This document shows positions 46,941 to 55,173 of a DNA stretch of 64,000 nt, one piece after another. The position numbers and the translations under genes were made by a program. The stretch is from contig JAFYXV010000005.1 in the NCBI GenBank assembly GCA_017557885.1, positions 42,443-106,442 on the forward strand, in the 5' to 3' direction. Source of the stretch: a bacterium. Its GTDB lineage: Bacteria; Auribacterota; UBA3054. The notes beneath the pieces are model-generated. The model was not told the DNA's origin. It saw only the letters and a list, made by a program, of their open reading frames with translations, and searched no databases. Position 1 is the stretch's first letter. Every line of letters starts with the position of its first letter.

Positions 46941-47474
46941 TTGAAAGACCTCAGCGACAAAAGCAAACTATCCAAGCAGCCGGACCAAACGACCCCCTCT
47001 TCCGTTCCAAAGGAACGCGGCCGATTTCACCGCTGGCGCTGGAACTTCAAGTATTTTATGTACTGCTGGGGCTTCAGGTCATTCATGCCTCCCAAACCGC
47101 GCGACTCTTACTACTTTGGGTCAAAGTTTAAAATCAGTGAAACGGAACTTCGAAAATGTCCTCCCGATAAAACGTATGAGCAATACGAAATGGAGCTAAG
47201 GGAAAAAGCCTATAACGAAGCTTTGAACAATTGGCGCCACGGCGAGGAATATGTAGTCGGTGACATATCTTTGGTGGAGGATATAAAATACCACAAAGAA
47301 GCGATCCTAGAAGCCTTCAGCGTTGCCAAAACAACGGAAGAGAAGATAGTGCTATGGATCATCGTTTTATCGATTGTTATTCCTATCGTCGGGACAATTG
47401 TTCTTGTCATCTGGTCGATTATAGATTTTTGTGCTCCGGTAGGCTCAAGCTACAAATCTCCTTTCGGAAACTAG
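46941..47474 (+). CDS. Hypothetical C-terminally anchored membrane protein
   Basis: 177 residues if begun at TTG 46941, 12 bases after hydG; the first in-frame ATG is 39 codons later. Basic N-terminal half with a Trp/Tyr-rich patch (FHRWRWNFKYFMYCWGF), then a charged region. A strong hydrophobic helix (IVLWIIVLSIVIPIVGTIVL) lies near the C-terminus. No family recognised. The lack of a clear ribosome site makes the start uncertain. Convergent with the next gene across a shared terminator. Confidence 0.5.
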   Translation: MKDLSDKSKLSKQPDQTTPSSVPKERGRFHRWRWNFKYFMYCWGFRSFMPPKPRDSYYFGSKFKISETELRKCPPDKTYEQYEMELREKAYNEALNNWRHGEEYVVGDISLVEDIKYHKEAILEAFSVAKTTEEKIVLWIIVLSIVIPIVGTIVLVIWSIIDFCAPVGSSYKSPFGN

Positions 47475-47476
47475 TC

Positions 47477-47511
47477 TTTTATTAAGGCGAGTTTCCCCCG
47501 CCTTAATAAAA
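47477..47511. terminator. Bidirectional terminator between convergent genes
   Basis: A perfect 13-bp stem TTTTATTAAGGCG/CGCCTTAATAAAA (47477-47489/47499-47511) over a 9-base loop. Confidence 0.8.
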
Positions 47512-47520
47512 CGAGTTTAG

Positions 47521-49017
47521 TTATTCTTCATTCTCAGATCTATCAAAAGCGTCATGTACCGACTCTCCTGCGCCCAGGGCATTGTCAACAAGATCGACGC
47601 CGTTTTTAATCCATTTTTGCAACCGCGGATAGCTTTCTTCCGTAATGGTTTCGTTAATTATTTCGCCAAGAGGCTTAGCGATGATTTTATTGGCCTTTGA
47701 CAGTACATATCCCTTGGCCAATTCGCTGGGCGAAAGCACATCAAACGCTTCCGCTAATCGAGCTTTGAATTTGCGCCCCGCTTCTGTTTCGGGGCGCCAG
47801 TTATGAAAAACGTCCATGTCTATAGCATGTGCAAACCAATCTTCCGTGTTTTCGCCGTTTTCTATGGCTTTTAGATAAGCATAAAGACTTCTGCCTTCAA
47901 TGGGAACTCTTTGGTTGATCGTTCCAAACAGCTCATCGCAATTCCTGTATGTGTATGGCATGCCATACAAATCAGCAATCATATCGGCGATGAGATACCC
48001 TAAGACATTTCCAGCATAAGTCGCTCCGCGAAAATAGCAATCATCGGCAAGGTTGCCGTAATATTTTAGCGTGTTATACCCTGTTGTCAGGGCTCTTGTG
48101 AATGGAGAGTGATGTTGTCTCTTCTTTTGCAAACGGTGAAGTGTCGGTTGCATAATTTGCGTAAGAGATTTTAAGTCCGAAACTATTTGTTCGTCGGAGG
48201 GCTTATTGGGCTTAAACGATAAATCGCCATGTGGTCCGGACAATTGTTTGTCGACTTGAAACCAATGATTGACACGAGGCCGGACACTAGAAGCAATTTC
48301 TTTGTTTTTGATTTCACTTTCAAGGAAAGCTGTATAAGTATCAAGATCGCGATAAATGTTTAAGGGCGACGGTGTTTCCTGATTGCGCTCAATGATGTTG
48401 ACCTTGGGCGCATCGTTTGTGTCGCCAAAAATACCATCCACGTCGTTTAACACGGCCCCAAAAGTCTGGCCGTTATCGTTATAATGGTCAAACGTGTTTT
48501 CTGCCGCGGCTTTGGGAAATGTTTGCGAAGCCCACTTTCGCCAATAGTCGCTCGAATAATCATCAGATGCTTTTTGGTTTTCTTCATTTTGTTTAGATTG
48601 CGAAGCGGCTTTTGCTCCCGCTTCCCAACCAAGTTTCGCGGCAAAACCATCTGAAAATGGTGGATAATCATAGGAATATTTAACATCTTGATCCGCAAAT
48701 TTTGCGTATTCTTCCCAGTTTTTAGGGCGACGGTCAAGCCCGTCAACGTTTTTAAACGGATTTGCTCTGTTGAGGCCCTCTTGCATTGAGCCTGGAATGT
48801 CTAATTCTTTTTGCGCATACTCATTCCAATCCTTGTAATCGCAATTGTCAGACCTTGAGCCAAAATAGCGGCCCGCTTGTCTGCCGAGTTCTCCGGCAGA
48901 ACTGAATTTTAGTTGATCGTTACTCATTGGATTATAACCATGAGTTGTATTGGGCTCCTCGCAATGAGGTTCCCAAGAAGGTTTAAATGAAAATTGGGGG
49001 ATTTTGTTATTTGCCAT
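47521..49017 (-). CDS. Unrecognised 499-residue protein
   Basis: Begins at ATG 49017, where AGGAGG stands five bases before; the frame extends 45 codons further into an operator-like region, so the shorter form is chosen. Hydrophilic, without signal peptide or clear transmembrane segments; Asn/Asp/Tyr-rich in the first half (ELGRQAGRYFGSRSDNCDY, repeated short W-E-Y blocks) and helical in the second. No domain recognised. It looks like an accessory or phage-like effector gene; AT-richer than the housekeeping genes and isolated on the minus strand within a plus-strand island. Confidence 0.6.
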   Translation of the reverse strand: MANNKIPQFSFKPSWEPHCEEPNTTHGYNPMSNDQLKFSSAGELGRQAGRYFGSRSDNCDYKDWNEYAQKELDIPGSMQEGLNRANPFKNVDGLDRRPKNWEEYAKFADQDVKYSYDYPPFSDGFAAKLGWEAGAKAASQSKQNEENQKASDDYSSDYWRKWASQTFPKAAAENTFDHYNDNGQTFGAVLNDVDGIFGDTNDAPKVNIIERNQETPSPLNIYRDLDTYTAFLESEIKNKEIASSVRPRVNHWFQVDKQLSGPHGDLSFKPNKPSDEQIVSDLKSLTQIMQPTLHRLQKKRQHHSPFTRALTTGYNTLKYYGNLADDCYFRGATYAGNVLGYLIADMIADLYGMPYTYRNCDELFGTINQRVPIEGRSLYAYLKAIENGENTEDWFAHAIDMDVFHNWRPETEAGRKFKARLAEAFDVLSPSELAKGYVLSKANKIIAKPLGEIINETITEESYPRLQKWIKNGVDLVDNALGAGESVHDAFDRSENEE

Positions 49018-49101
49018 AAACACCTCCTTGTTCTGGTGGCTTAGCGTTAAATTGTGAATTGCTTGTCCCATACAAACATTCACGTTTATGTTTTTCCCCA
49101 T

Positions 49102-49184
49102 CATATGACAGGAAAGGTGTACTTTTTCTAAGAAACAGTTCACTCTATTCAATCGCCATTAGCATATGACACGATAGGTGAACT
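49102..49184. repeat. 22-bp direct repeats with an inverted AGTTCAC element
   Basis: CATATGACAGGAAAGGTGTACT (49102-49123) recurs with four changes at 49163-49184, 61 bases apart. Between them CAGTTCACT (49136-49144) is the near-inverse of GGTGAACTG in the second copy. They lie 85-170 bases upstream of the minus gene at 49017 and may be regulator sites. Confidence 0.5.
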
Positions 49185-49341
49185 GTTTTATGTAAAATAG
49201 TGCACTTGTATCGGACGATGGTATCACTATTGAGCGGGTCTTCTTTATGGGCAAGTTCCATATTTTTGGCCTAGCGATTTCCTTTGCCGTTAATTGGGAA
49301 AATTTTGTGACATTTAAAACCTAAAGGAAGTTTTGGTCATT

Positions 49342-49350
49342 TGGTATAAT
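49342..49350 (+). promoter_or_regulatory. Extended -10 promoter of the 49377 gene pair
   Basis: TGGTATAAT 27 bases before ATG 49377; AAGGAGG (49366-49372) is the ribosome site. The stretch 49185-49340 holds no gene. Confidence 0.5.
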
Positions 49351-49376
49351 GGAGTAAACAATTCCAAGGAGGCGTT

Positions 49377-50171
49377 ATGTCCGAAGAAAATACCACTGCC
49401 GATGCGGTCAAAAAAGAGAAGATCCCTTCGCCGCATTTTGCCTTGACCATTGTCACGCTTATAATCTGCTTGTTTTTCCCGTTAAGGATAGTTTTTGTTC
49501 CTTTGGCTATTCTGGCTTTGTATTTCTCAATTAAAACGAACGCTTTGACAAAGAAAAGCGAAGACGACGCTATCGAAAAAGCTAGAAAGTATTCCAAGAG
49601 GGCCCTGGTCACGGCGCTCTTGGTGTTGATATTCACAATCGTTATTTTTCTTGCTCTGGTTATCATCGGCGCGCAGGGGCCTGTCAAACAAGAACTGGAC
49701 AAATTATATCGCAGAAACATGATGACAAACCTTTACGCCCGACTTGATGCTTATCAAAGCAAGTTCGGAGCATACCCCAGTGGAGGCGAAGGCGTCCGGG
49801 CCCTTTACCCGCTTTACAAAGAAGGGCTTATTTCCCGCGGCGAATTGGAAAGCGTTCTTCAGCCTCCCGGCGGAGATTTCGATCAATTCTCTGCCGATCC
49901 AACGGAAAAGGAATTTGACGCTTATCACATTGGCTGGTCCTATAATTCCAAGGCTCGGCCTGGAAGTGAAGATCCTCTTATCGGCTTCCAGGGTATTAAG
50001 GACGGGAAATTGCATCTTATGTCCACCGACCGGGCAATCATGCCGTTGTCAAAAAGAGAGGCTTTGATCATTCTGGCAAACGGAAAGCTCATCTGGCTAT
50101 CGTCGGTAGTCCGAACCGGAGAACTGCTGCTCCCGTACGATGGAATAAATTTGAAGCTTTTGAAGGATTAA
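49377..50171 (+). CDS. Two-helix membrane protein with pseudopilin-like C-terminal domain
   Basis: 264 residues. Two membrane helices (about 20-60 and 78-100) separated by a short loop with KKSEDDAIEKARKYSKRA recall the CD225/DUF4190-type two-helix proteins. The outer domain begins LDKLYRRNMMTNLYARLDAYQSKFGAYPSGGEGVRAL-like, as in the globular part of GspG pseudopilins, though without a prepilin cleavage site at the N-terminus. The next gene is a paralogue of the membrane half only. Function unknown. Confidence 0.6.
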   Translation: MSEENTTADAVKKEKIPSPHFALTIVTLIICLFFPLRIVFVPLAILALYFSIKTNALTKKSEDDAIEKARKYSKRALVTALLVLIFTIVIFLALVIIGAQGPVKQELDKLYRRNMMTNLYARLDAYQSKFGAYPSGGEGVRALYPLYKEGLISRGELESVLQPPGGDFDQFSADPTEKEFDAYHIGWSYNSKARPGSEDPLIGFQGIKDGKLHLMSTDRAIMPLSKREALIILANGKLIWLSSVVRTGELLLPYDGINLKLLKD

Positions 50172-50203
50172 AATCAAAATAAAAGACATCCTTAGGAGTA
50201 ATT

Positions 50204-50542
50204 ATGACCGATGAAACAACTCCCCAAACTACTGAATGCCCGTCAAAACAACCTTCTCCTCATATGGGCTTGTCCATTACCGTGGTGGTTGTTTATGGAT
50301 TAATGGCGATCGTTTTCAGAAATGTCATCTCACTGGTCTTTCTCCTTGCGGCTTGCGGAACGCTGTATTATTCTTTAAGAACGAAAGAGATGATCAAGCG
50401 TTCGGATGACGAAAAAGCCCGGAAATATTCCAAATACGCCAAACGATCCGCAATCGCTTTGCTGATATTTTTCTTCCTCATACTGGGCATAATATGCCTC
50501 GGTATATTTGCCGTATCGACAGCGGCATATAAACAGGGATAA
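50204..50542 (+). CDS. Small two-helix (CD225/DUF4190-like) membrane protein
   Basis: 112 residues. It parallels the first 115 residues of the preceding protein: the same PSPHMGLSITVV versus PSPHFALTIVTL start, the MIKRSDDEKARKYSKYAKRS linker versus KKSEDDAIEKARKYSKRA, and two hydrophobic helices, but it stops right after the second. A gap of 32 bases and shared sequence show a partial tandem duplication. An AGGAG-like site (ttaggagta) precedes ATG 50204. Confidence 0.65.
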   Translation: MTDETTPQTTECPSKQPSPHMGLSITVVVVYGLMAIVFRNVISLVFLLAACGTLYYSLRTKEMIKRSDDEKARKYSKYAKRSAIALLIFFFLILGIICLGIFAVSTAAYKQG

Positions 50543-50563
50543 ACACGAACTAAGCTTTATGCC

Positions 50564-50632
50564 ATTCCAAAGGCCACTTTGGAATAGTCAATGCCATTCC
50601 AAGCTTGCCTTTGGAATAGCATTGATTTTTTT
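50564..50632 (+). terminator. Two similar tandem hairpins, the second a terminator
   Basis: Hairpin 1 is ATTCCAAAG/CTTTGGAAT (50564-50572/50577-50585). Hairpin 2 pairs AATGC..ATTCCAA with TTGGAAT..GCATT (50590-50602/50611-50623) and runs into GATTTTTTT. The two units share ATGCCATTCCAA and TTTGGAATAG. TATAAT (50646-50651) downstream is the likely -10 for the next gene. Confidence 0.65.
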
Positions 50633-50706
50633 GCGGCCTGTTTGTTATAATATCCCCGTAAACACTGAGAAAAATCCTCACAGCGGCACCCACGAGGTTT
50701 AAAAAT

Positions 50707-51909
50707 ATGATCAAAAGAATGTATCAGGATATTTTTAAAGATCATTGCAAAAAATATCGGCAGATGATCATGCTTTCCGGCCCCAGGCAGGTAGGAAAAA
50801 CCACCACATGCAAAGAACTCTCCGACCATTATTTCAACTGGGACAGGAGAGAGGATAGAGAGCTCTTGCTTCGGGGAGAAGACGTGCTGGCGGAAGAAAC
50901 AGGCCTGAACATCAGAACTGCCAAACATCCTTTTGTTATTTTTGATGAGCTTCATCACTACCCGAAATGGAAACAATTTTTAAAAGGCTATTTTGACACT
51001 TACGGAGAAAACTCTCACACCATAGTCACGGGCTCCGCGCGCTTTGATCTGTATAAACGCAGCAAAGGCGACAGCCTTATGGGACGTTATTTCTCTTTCA
51101 ATATGCATCCCCTGTCCGTAGGAGAGCTGCTTCGCCCAACTTTGCCGAAAGCGGAAATAGCTGCGCCTAAAAAAATATCTGACTCCGAATGGGAAACGCT
51201 TAGGAAATTCGGAGGCTTTCCGGAACCGTTTACAGCGGCTTCAGACGGACTCTCCCGCCGCTGGCGCAAAAGCAGACATGAACAGATGATCAGAACGGAC
51301 ATCGCCAAAGAGACCGGCGTAAAAGATCTTGACCAGCTTGACACTTTGTCGGTCATTCTTGCCAAAAACTCCGGCAGTCAGATCGTTTACTCGTCTCTTG
51401 CCAACAGCATACAGGTCAGCGAGGTGACGGTGAGAGAATGGACAACGATCTTGAACGCCTTCTTCTATGGCTTCAACGTTCGCCCCTGGTCCAAAACACT
51501 AGTTAACGCCATCCGCAAAACGCCAAAGTGGTACTTGAGAGACTGGTCCGGCATAAAGGACGAAGGGCAGCGAAACGAGACCATGGCGGCCTGCCATCTT
51601 TTAAAGGCCGTTGACACCTGGAATGATCTGGGCTTCGGAGATTACGGACTTTTTTACGTAAGGGACAAAAACCAAAAAGAAGTTGATTTCCTCGTGACAA
51701 AAGACGACGAGCCTTGGTTCCTGGTCGAAGTTAAAACGTCAGAAACAAAGGTTACGCCTTCTTTGACCCTGATGCAGGGCAAACTGAAAGTTCCGTACGC
51801 TTTCCAAATCGTAGCCAATCTGCCCTACGAACCTATCGACGCCTTTGACAAGATCCGGGAAAAGCCGAGCGTTATCTCCATGCGTTCTTTCCTAAGCCAA
51901 TTGCCGTAA
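50707..51909 (+). CDS. AAA ATPase with DUF4143 domain (copy 1 of 3)
   Basis: 400 residues. Walker A GPRQVGKTTT at about residue 26, Walker B FVIFDELHH, sensor-type TGSARF, then a winged-helix-like segment (VYSSLANSIQVSEVTVREW). The C-terminal DUF4143 part has the nuclease-like motif EVDFLV with VEVKTS (D/E-x-K, PD-(D/E)XK type). Such ATPases are abundant, mobile and of unknown role. Two relatives occur at 55304 and 60466. It lies directly before hydF, only 23 bases away. Confidence 0.85.
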   Translation: MIKRMYQDIFKDHCKKYRQMIMLSGPRQVGKTTTCKELSDHYFNWDRREDRELLLRGEDVLAEETGLNIRTAKHPFVIFDELHHYPKWKQFLKGYFDTYGENSHTIVTGSARFDLYKRSKGDSLMGRYFSFNMHPLSVGELLRPTLPKAEIAAPKKISDSEWETLRKFGGFPEPFTAASDGLSRRWRKSRHEQMIRTDIAKETGVKDLDQLDTLSVILAKNSGSQIVYSSLANSIQVSEVTVREWTTILNAFFYGFNVRPWSKTLVNAIRKTPKWYLRDWSGIKDEGQRNETMAACHLLKAVDTWNDLGFGDYGLFYVRDKNQKEVDFLVTKDDEPWFLVEVKTSETKVTPSLTLMQGKLKVPYAFQIVANLPYEPIDAFDKIREKPSVISMRSFLSQLP

Positions 51910-51932
51910 ACATCATTAGGAGCACCAAGTTT

Positions 51933-53132
51933 ATGTCGCTTTCCGCCACGCCAAGTTCCGACAGGATACACATCGCTTTTTTGGGCCGCACCAACACCGG
52001 AAAATCGAGTTTGGTGAACGCCCTCACCAACCAGGATCTCGCCCTGGTCTCCAATGTCGCCGGCACCACCACCGACCCCGTTAAGAAGGCCATGGAGATA
52101 CTTCCTTTGGGCCCTGTCGTCATAATCGACACTCCAGGCCTCGACGACACCGGGGAACTGGGGCAATTACGCATTGAGAAGACCAAGGAGGCCCTAAGGA
52201 GCGCAGACATGGCTATCGTTGTGGCCGAAGCCGCAAAAGGCCTCCAAAGCGAAGAGAAGGCCATTATTGAGGAACTGAAGGAAAGGAAGCTTCCCTACCT
52301 GGTTGTCTTCAACAAGGCCGACGAATTAAGCGAAGAGCAGAAGAAAAATTTCAAGGAGGGCCTTCTCGTTTCCGCCGTGACAAGAGAAGGCGTAGAGGAA
52401 ATAAAGAAAACTCTCCCCTCCCTTAGGCCGCAGAAAGAAGATTCTCCCCTCATAAGAGATCTTCTGCAGCCCAAAGACGTCGTCATCCTCGTCGTGCCTA
52501 TCGATTCCGCCGCGCCCAAGGGCAGATTGATCCTTCCCCAGCAGCAGGTAATCAGGGACGCCCTGGAAGCCGGCGCGCTTCCCCTCGTCGCCAGGGATAC
52601 GGAACTCGCCGACGCGCTCGTAAAATTCCCCCACCCCGCGCTCGTCGTCACCGACAGCCAGGCCTTCGGTAAAGTCTCCAAGATCGTTCCGGAAAACATC
52701 CTTCTCACCTCCTTCTCCATCCTGCTCTCCAGAGCAAAAGGCGACCTGGAAGAACAGATAAAAGGCGTCAAGGCTTTGCTCACCCTTAAAAGCAATGACC
52801 CCGTGCTTATCGCGGAAGGCTGCACCCATCACAGGCAGTGCGAAGACATCGGCACCGTGAAATTACCCCGCTGGATCAGGGAAAAATTCAATATCGAGCC
52901 CGACTTCCACTTCACCAGCGGCGGCACCTATCCCAAAGATCTCACGCCCTACAAAGTCGTGATCCACTGCGGCGGCTGCATGCTCCCGCCCATGGAAATG
53001 AAGAACCGCCTTCAGCAGGCCAAGGAACAGAACGTCCCCATCACCAACTACGGCATGGCCATTGCGGCCCTCCACGGCGTCCTCAAGCGCAGCCTCAAAG
53101 TCTTCCCCTCCGTCGCCGACCTACTAAAGTAG
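51933..53132 (+). CDS. hydF: [FeFe]-hydrogenase maturation GTPase HydF
   Basis: Scaffold and GTPase on which the H-cluster 2Fe subcluster is built. 399 residues. G-domain: FLGRTNTGKSSLVNAL (P-loop), DTPGLDDTGEL (G3), FNKADEL (G4). After a dimerisation region, the C-terminal cluster site shows EGCTHHRQC and VIHCGGCMLPP, the CxH...HCxxC pattern of HydF. TAGGAG precedes ATG 51933. Partner of hydG at 45510. Confidence 0.95.
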   Translation: MSLSATPSSDRIHIAFLGRTNTGKSSLVNALTNQDLALVSNVAGTTTDPVKKAMEILPLGPVVIIDTPGLDDTGELGQLRIEKTKEALRSADMAIVVAEAAKGLQSEEKAIIEELKERKLPYLVVFNKADELSEEQKKNFKEGLLVSAVTREGVEEIKKTLPSLRPQKEDSPLIRDLLQPKDVVILVVPIDSAAPKGRLILPQQQVIRDALEAGALPLVARDTELADALVKFPHPALVVTDSQAFGKVSKIVPENILLTSFSILLSRAKGDLEEQIKGVKALLTLKSNDPVLIAEGCTHHRQCEDIGTVKLPRWIREKFNIEPDFHFTSGGTYPKDLTPYKVVIHCGGCMLPPMEMKNRLQQAKEQNVPITNYGMAIAALHGVLKRSLKVFPSVADLLK

Positions 53133-53349
53133 CGCCCGTTGCTCTCTGTATAAAAAATGGGCGATTATATGCAGACAAGGTGATGTCACATAAAGAGTCA
53201 AAGCAATATTTGGAGTGTGATACAATTATTTACCGCTTTATTTTATATAAATGATTTTTAAATATGTTATTAAAAAATAATATTAAACAATTTAAAAATA
53301 TTATCTTATAGTAAAAACAGCAAATATTTTCTTTGATTGTTATATAAAA
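53133..53349. other. AT-rich gene-free stretch after hydF
   Basis: Very AT-rich, with no supported gene. A frame up to 53254 (ending LECDTIIYRFILYK) is protein-like but has no start of its own. Together with the remnant that follows, it suggests insertion and decay of foreign DNA. Confidence 0.4.
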
Positions 53350-53382
53350 AAAGATTTTGCAACAAGTTGTTGCAAAATCTTT
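53350..53382. repeat. 33-bp near-perfect palindrome (16-bp arms)
   Basis: Arms 53350-53365 and 53367-53382 (AAAGATTTTGCAACAA and inverse) are exact around a single G. With the A-run on its left it would act as a terminator on the minus strand, although no minus gene reads into it. Confidence 0.7.
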
Positions 53383-53596
53383 CAATACGGCCGGTGATAA
53401 TCAACCCATAGGTGTTCTCCTATGTAAAGAGCACAATAGAGTTTTGGCTAAATATCATCTTGAAAAACTTGGATTGCCAATGGGGATCACAGACTATGAG
53501 TTAAAAAAGATTCTGCCTTCTCAATCGCAATTGGCTAAATGCTACTCAGATGCCGAAGCACAAGTTAAAAAACATCTTAAAAAAGCAAATGGCTAA
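53381..53596 (+). pseudogene. C-terminal remnant of a DUF1016 (YhcG-type) PD-(D/E)XK nuclease
   Basis: About 71 codons without a proper start: FNTAGDNQPIGVLLCKEHNR, then VLAKYHLEKLGLPMGITDYEL and LPSQSQLAKC. The NQPIGVLLC plus Y-L plus Y-L-LP pattern is the end of DUF1016/YhcG nucleases. The catalytic part is absent. The fragment begins exactly at the right edge of the palindrome, which may mark the deletion or insertion point. Confidence 0.55.
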
Positions 53597-53689
53597 AAAG
53601 ATCCCGGTGGCGCTTGCTTTTCAAGCGGCAGAAAGATTTTTGTATAATTGGGCAAAGAGATAATCATTCCCCTGCCAGGAGACAACGCG

Positions 53690-53860
53690 ATGAGCAAAAA
53701 GAAACTTATTCCGGCTATCTGCATCCTTTCCGTTATGGCGATGTTCGCCCTGCTGTATTTTGAGGCGACAAAACCCTACGCCTGGCTGGCGGTCATGGCC
53801 GGCGGTTTGACCGTTGCCGGCATATCCATTCTCGGGAAGAAAGACCAAAGCGAGAGCTGA
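53690..53860 (+). CDS. Small two-helix membrane protein, 56 residues
   Basis: From ATG 53690 (CAGGAG eight bases before): MSKKKLIPAICILSVMAMF, then a second hydrophobic stretch (WLAVMAGGLTVAGISIL) and the tail GKKDQSES. A hairpin GCGCTTG..CAAGCG at about 53610 and TATAAT (53642-53647) precede it. A longer frame from 53648 is not supported by a ribosome site. Function unknown. Confidence 0.5.
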   Translation: MSKKKLIPAICILSVMAMFALLYFEATKPYAWLAVMAGGLTVAGISILGKKDQSES

Positions 53861-53868
53861 CGGCTTTT

Positions 53869-53908
53869 ATTTGCATGCTTTCTGCCAGATTTGCATGCTT
53901 TTTGCCAA
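53869..53908. repeat. Tandem 20-bp direct repeat
   Basis: ATTTGCATGCTTTCTGCCAG (53869-53888) is followed immediately by a copy with two changes (53889-53908). It lies upstream of the fic operators and may be part of the same control region. Confidence 0.6.
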
Positions 53909-53931
53909 AAAATAGGCAAACAATCCGACCG

Positions 53932-54016
53932 TCTGCATAAAAAGGCAGAGATTTTATGCAGATTATCTAGGTAGTTTTCTTGCCATCTGCATAAAAAATG
54001 ATATAATTTATGCAGA
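53932..54016 (+). promoter_or_regulatory. fic promoter with two TCTGCATAAA palindromic operators
   Basis: Operator 1: TCTGCATAAAA/TTTTATGCAGA (53932-53942/53952-53962). Operator 2: TCTGCATAAA/TTTATGCAGA (53986-53995/54007-54016). TTGCCA (53980-53985), a 16-base spacer and TATAAT (54002-54007) show that operator 2 covers the spacer and -10, so binding would block transcription of the Fic gene at 54029. Confidence 0.7.
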
Positions 54017-54028
54017 AAGGAGAAAAGC

Positions 54029-55075
54029 ATGAGAAAATACGATTATTCATTTCTTGAGACCGGAAATTTGCCGGCCAGTATCGTAAACACCATAGGCGGC
54101 ATCTACGCCTGGCGGACGTCCGCAGACGCTCGAAAAGCCGAGCACGCGGAAATCTTTTCGGCCTTGGAAGCGATCGCGAAAGTACAGTCGGTCAAAAATT
54201 CCAATGCCATAGAGGGCATCGTGTCAAGCGACCAGAGGATAAAGGCCATCGTTAACCAAAAAAGCGCTCCCCGGGGCCATAACGAGGAAGAGATCGCTGG
54301 ATACAGGGATGCTCTCGACAGAGTGCACACGGATTACGAGCATATCGGTTTTAGGGAAAAAGACATTCTTCTTCTTCACGAGACAATGATGACGCCTGCC
54401 AGGGATCCCCTTGCCGGAAAATATAAGCAAGTCGACAATGTGATCGTTGAGATCGATGCTCACGGAAACAGGAGCGTCAGATTCCGTCCCGTACCGGCCG
54501 AAGAGACCAAGGCGCACATGGAGCAGTTGGAATTGGCGTATCTTGACGCCTGCTCCACTAGCGGCATCAATCAGCTTTTGCTTATCCCCTGCGTTATCCT
54601 GGATTTCCTTTGCATTCATCCTTTTGAAGACGGGAACGGAAGGATCTCCCGCCTGCTTTCCCTTCTCTTGATGTACAAGAACGGTTTGGACGTAGGAAAA
54701 TACATCTCCTTTGAAGCGCAGATCAACAAGTACAAGCACCTGTACTACGACGCGCTGCAAAAATCTTCAGCAGGATGGAATGAGAATCAGAATGACTACG
54801 CTCCCTTTATGGAGAATTTTCTCTTCAATCTTTATGCATGCTACAGTGATCTTGACAAAAGATTTAAAGTAGCCAAAGATCAGAAATTCACAAAAGCCGC
54901 CCGCATAGAGGCAACGCTCATGGACAGACTGTCCCCCTTGTCCAAGGCGGAGATCTGCGAAATGCACCCCGACATAAGTCCGACGACCGTAGAGCTGGTT
55001 TTAGGCCAACTTTTAAAAGCGGGAAAGATCAAAAAAGTTGGCGCCGGGATCTCCACAAAGTACATCAAAAACTAG
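54029..55075 (+). CDS. Fic family protein with C-terminal winged helix
   Basis: 348 residues. Inhibitory motif SNAIEGI (about residue 57) and catalytic loop HPFEDGNGRISRLL (about residue 197) are intact, predicting self-inhibited AMP transferase activity. The N-terminal Fic_N part starts near YIW-like YAWRTSADA. The C-terminal 70 residues (RIEATLMDRLSPLSKAEICE, then GQLLKAGKIKKVG) form a winged HTH, probably binding the two palindromes in its own promoter. AAAGGAG precedes ATG 54029. Differs from the HTH-first Fic at 31608. Confidence 0.87.
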   Translation: MRKYDYSFLETGNLPASIVNTIGGIYAWRTSADARKAEHAEIFSALEAIAKVQSVKNSNAIEGIVSSDQRIKAIVNQKSAPRGHNEEEIAGYRDALDRVHTDYEHIGFREKDILLLHETMMTPARDPLAGKYKQVDNVIVEIDAHGNRSVRFRPVPAEETKAHMEQLELAYLDACSTSGINQLLLIPCVILDFLCIHPFEDGNGRISRLLSLLLMYKNGLDVGKYISFEAQINKYKHLYYDALQKSSAGWNENQNDYAPFMENFLFNLYACYSDLDKRFKVAKDQKFTKAARIEATLMDRLSPLSKAEICEMHPDISPTTVELVLGQLLKAGKIKKVGAGISTKYIKN

Positions 55076-55173
55076 GACTGATCGACCTGTGTTTCCCCTT
55101 ATTTGGCAGAGCCGATTTTTGGCGTTTTTGCGTAAACGGCATAAACAATTTAATACAAAACAGTTATTTGGCA

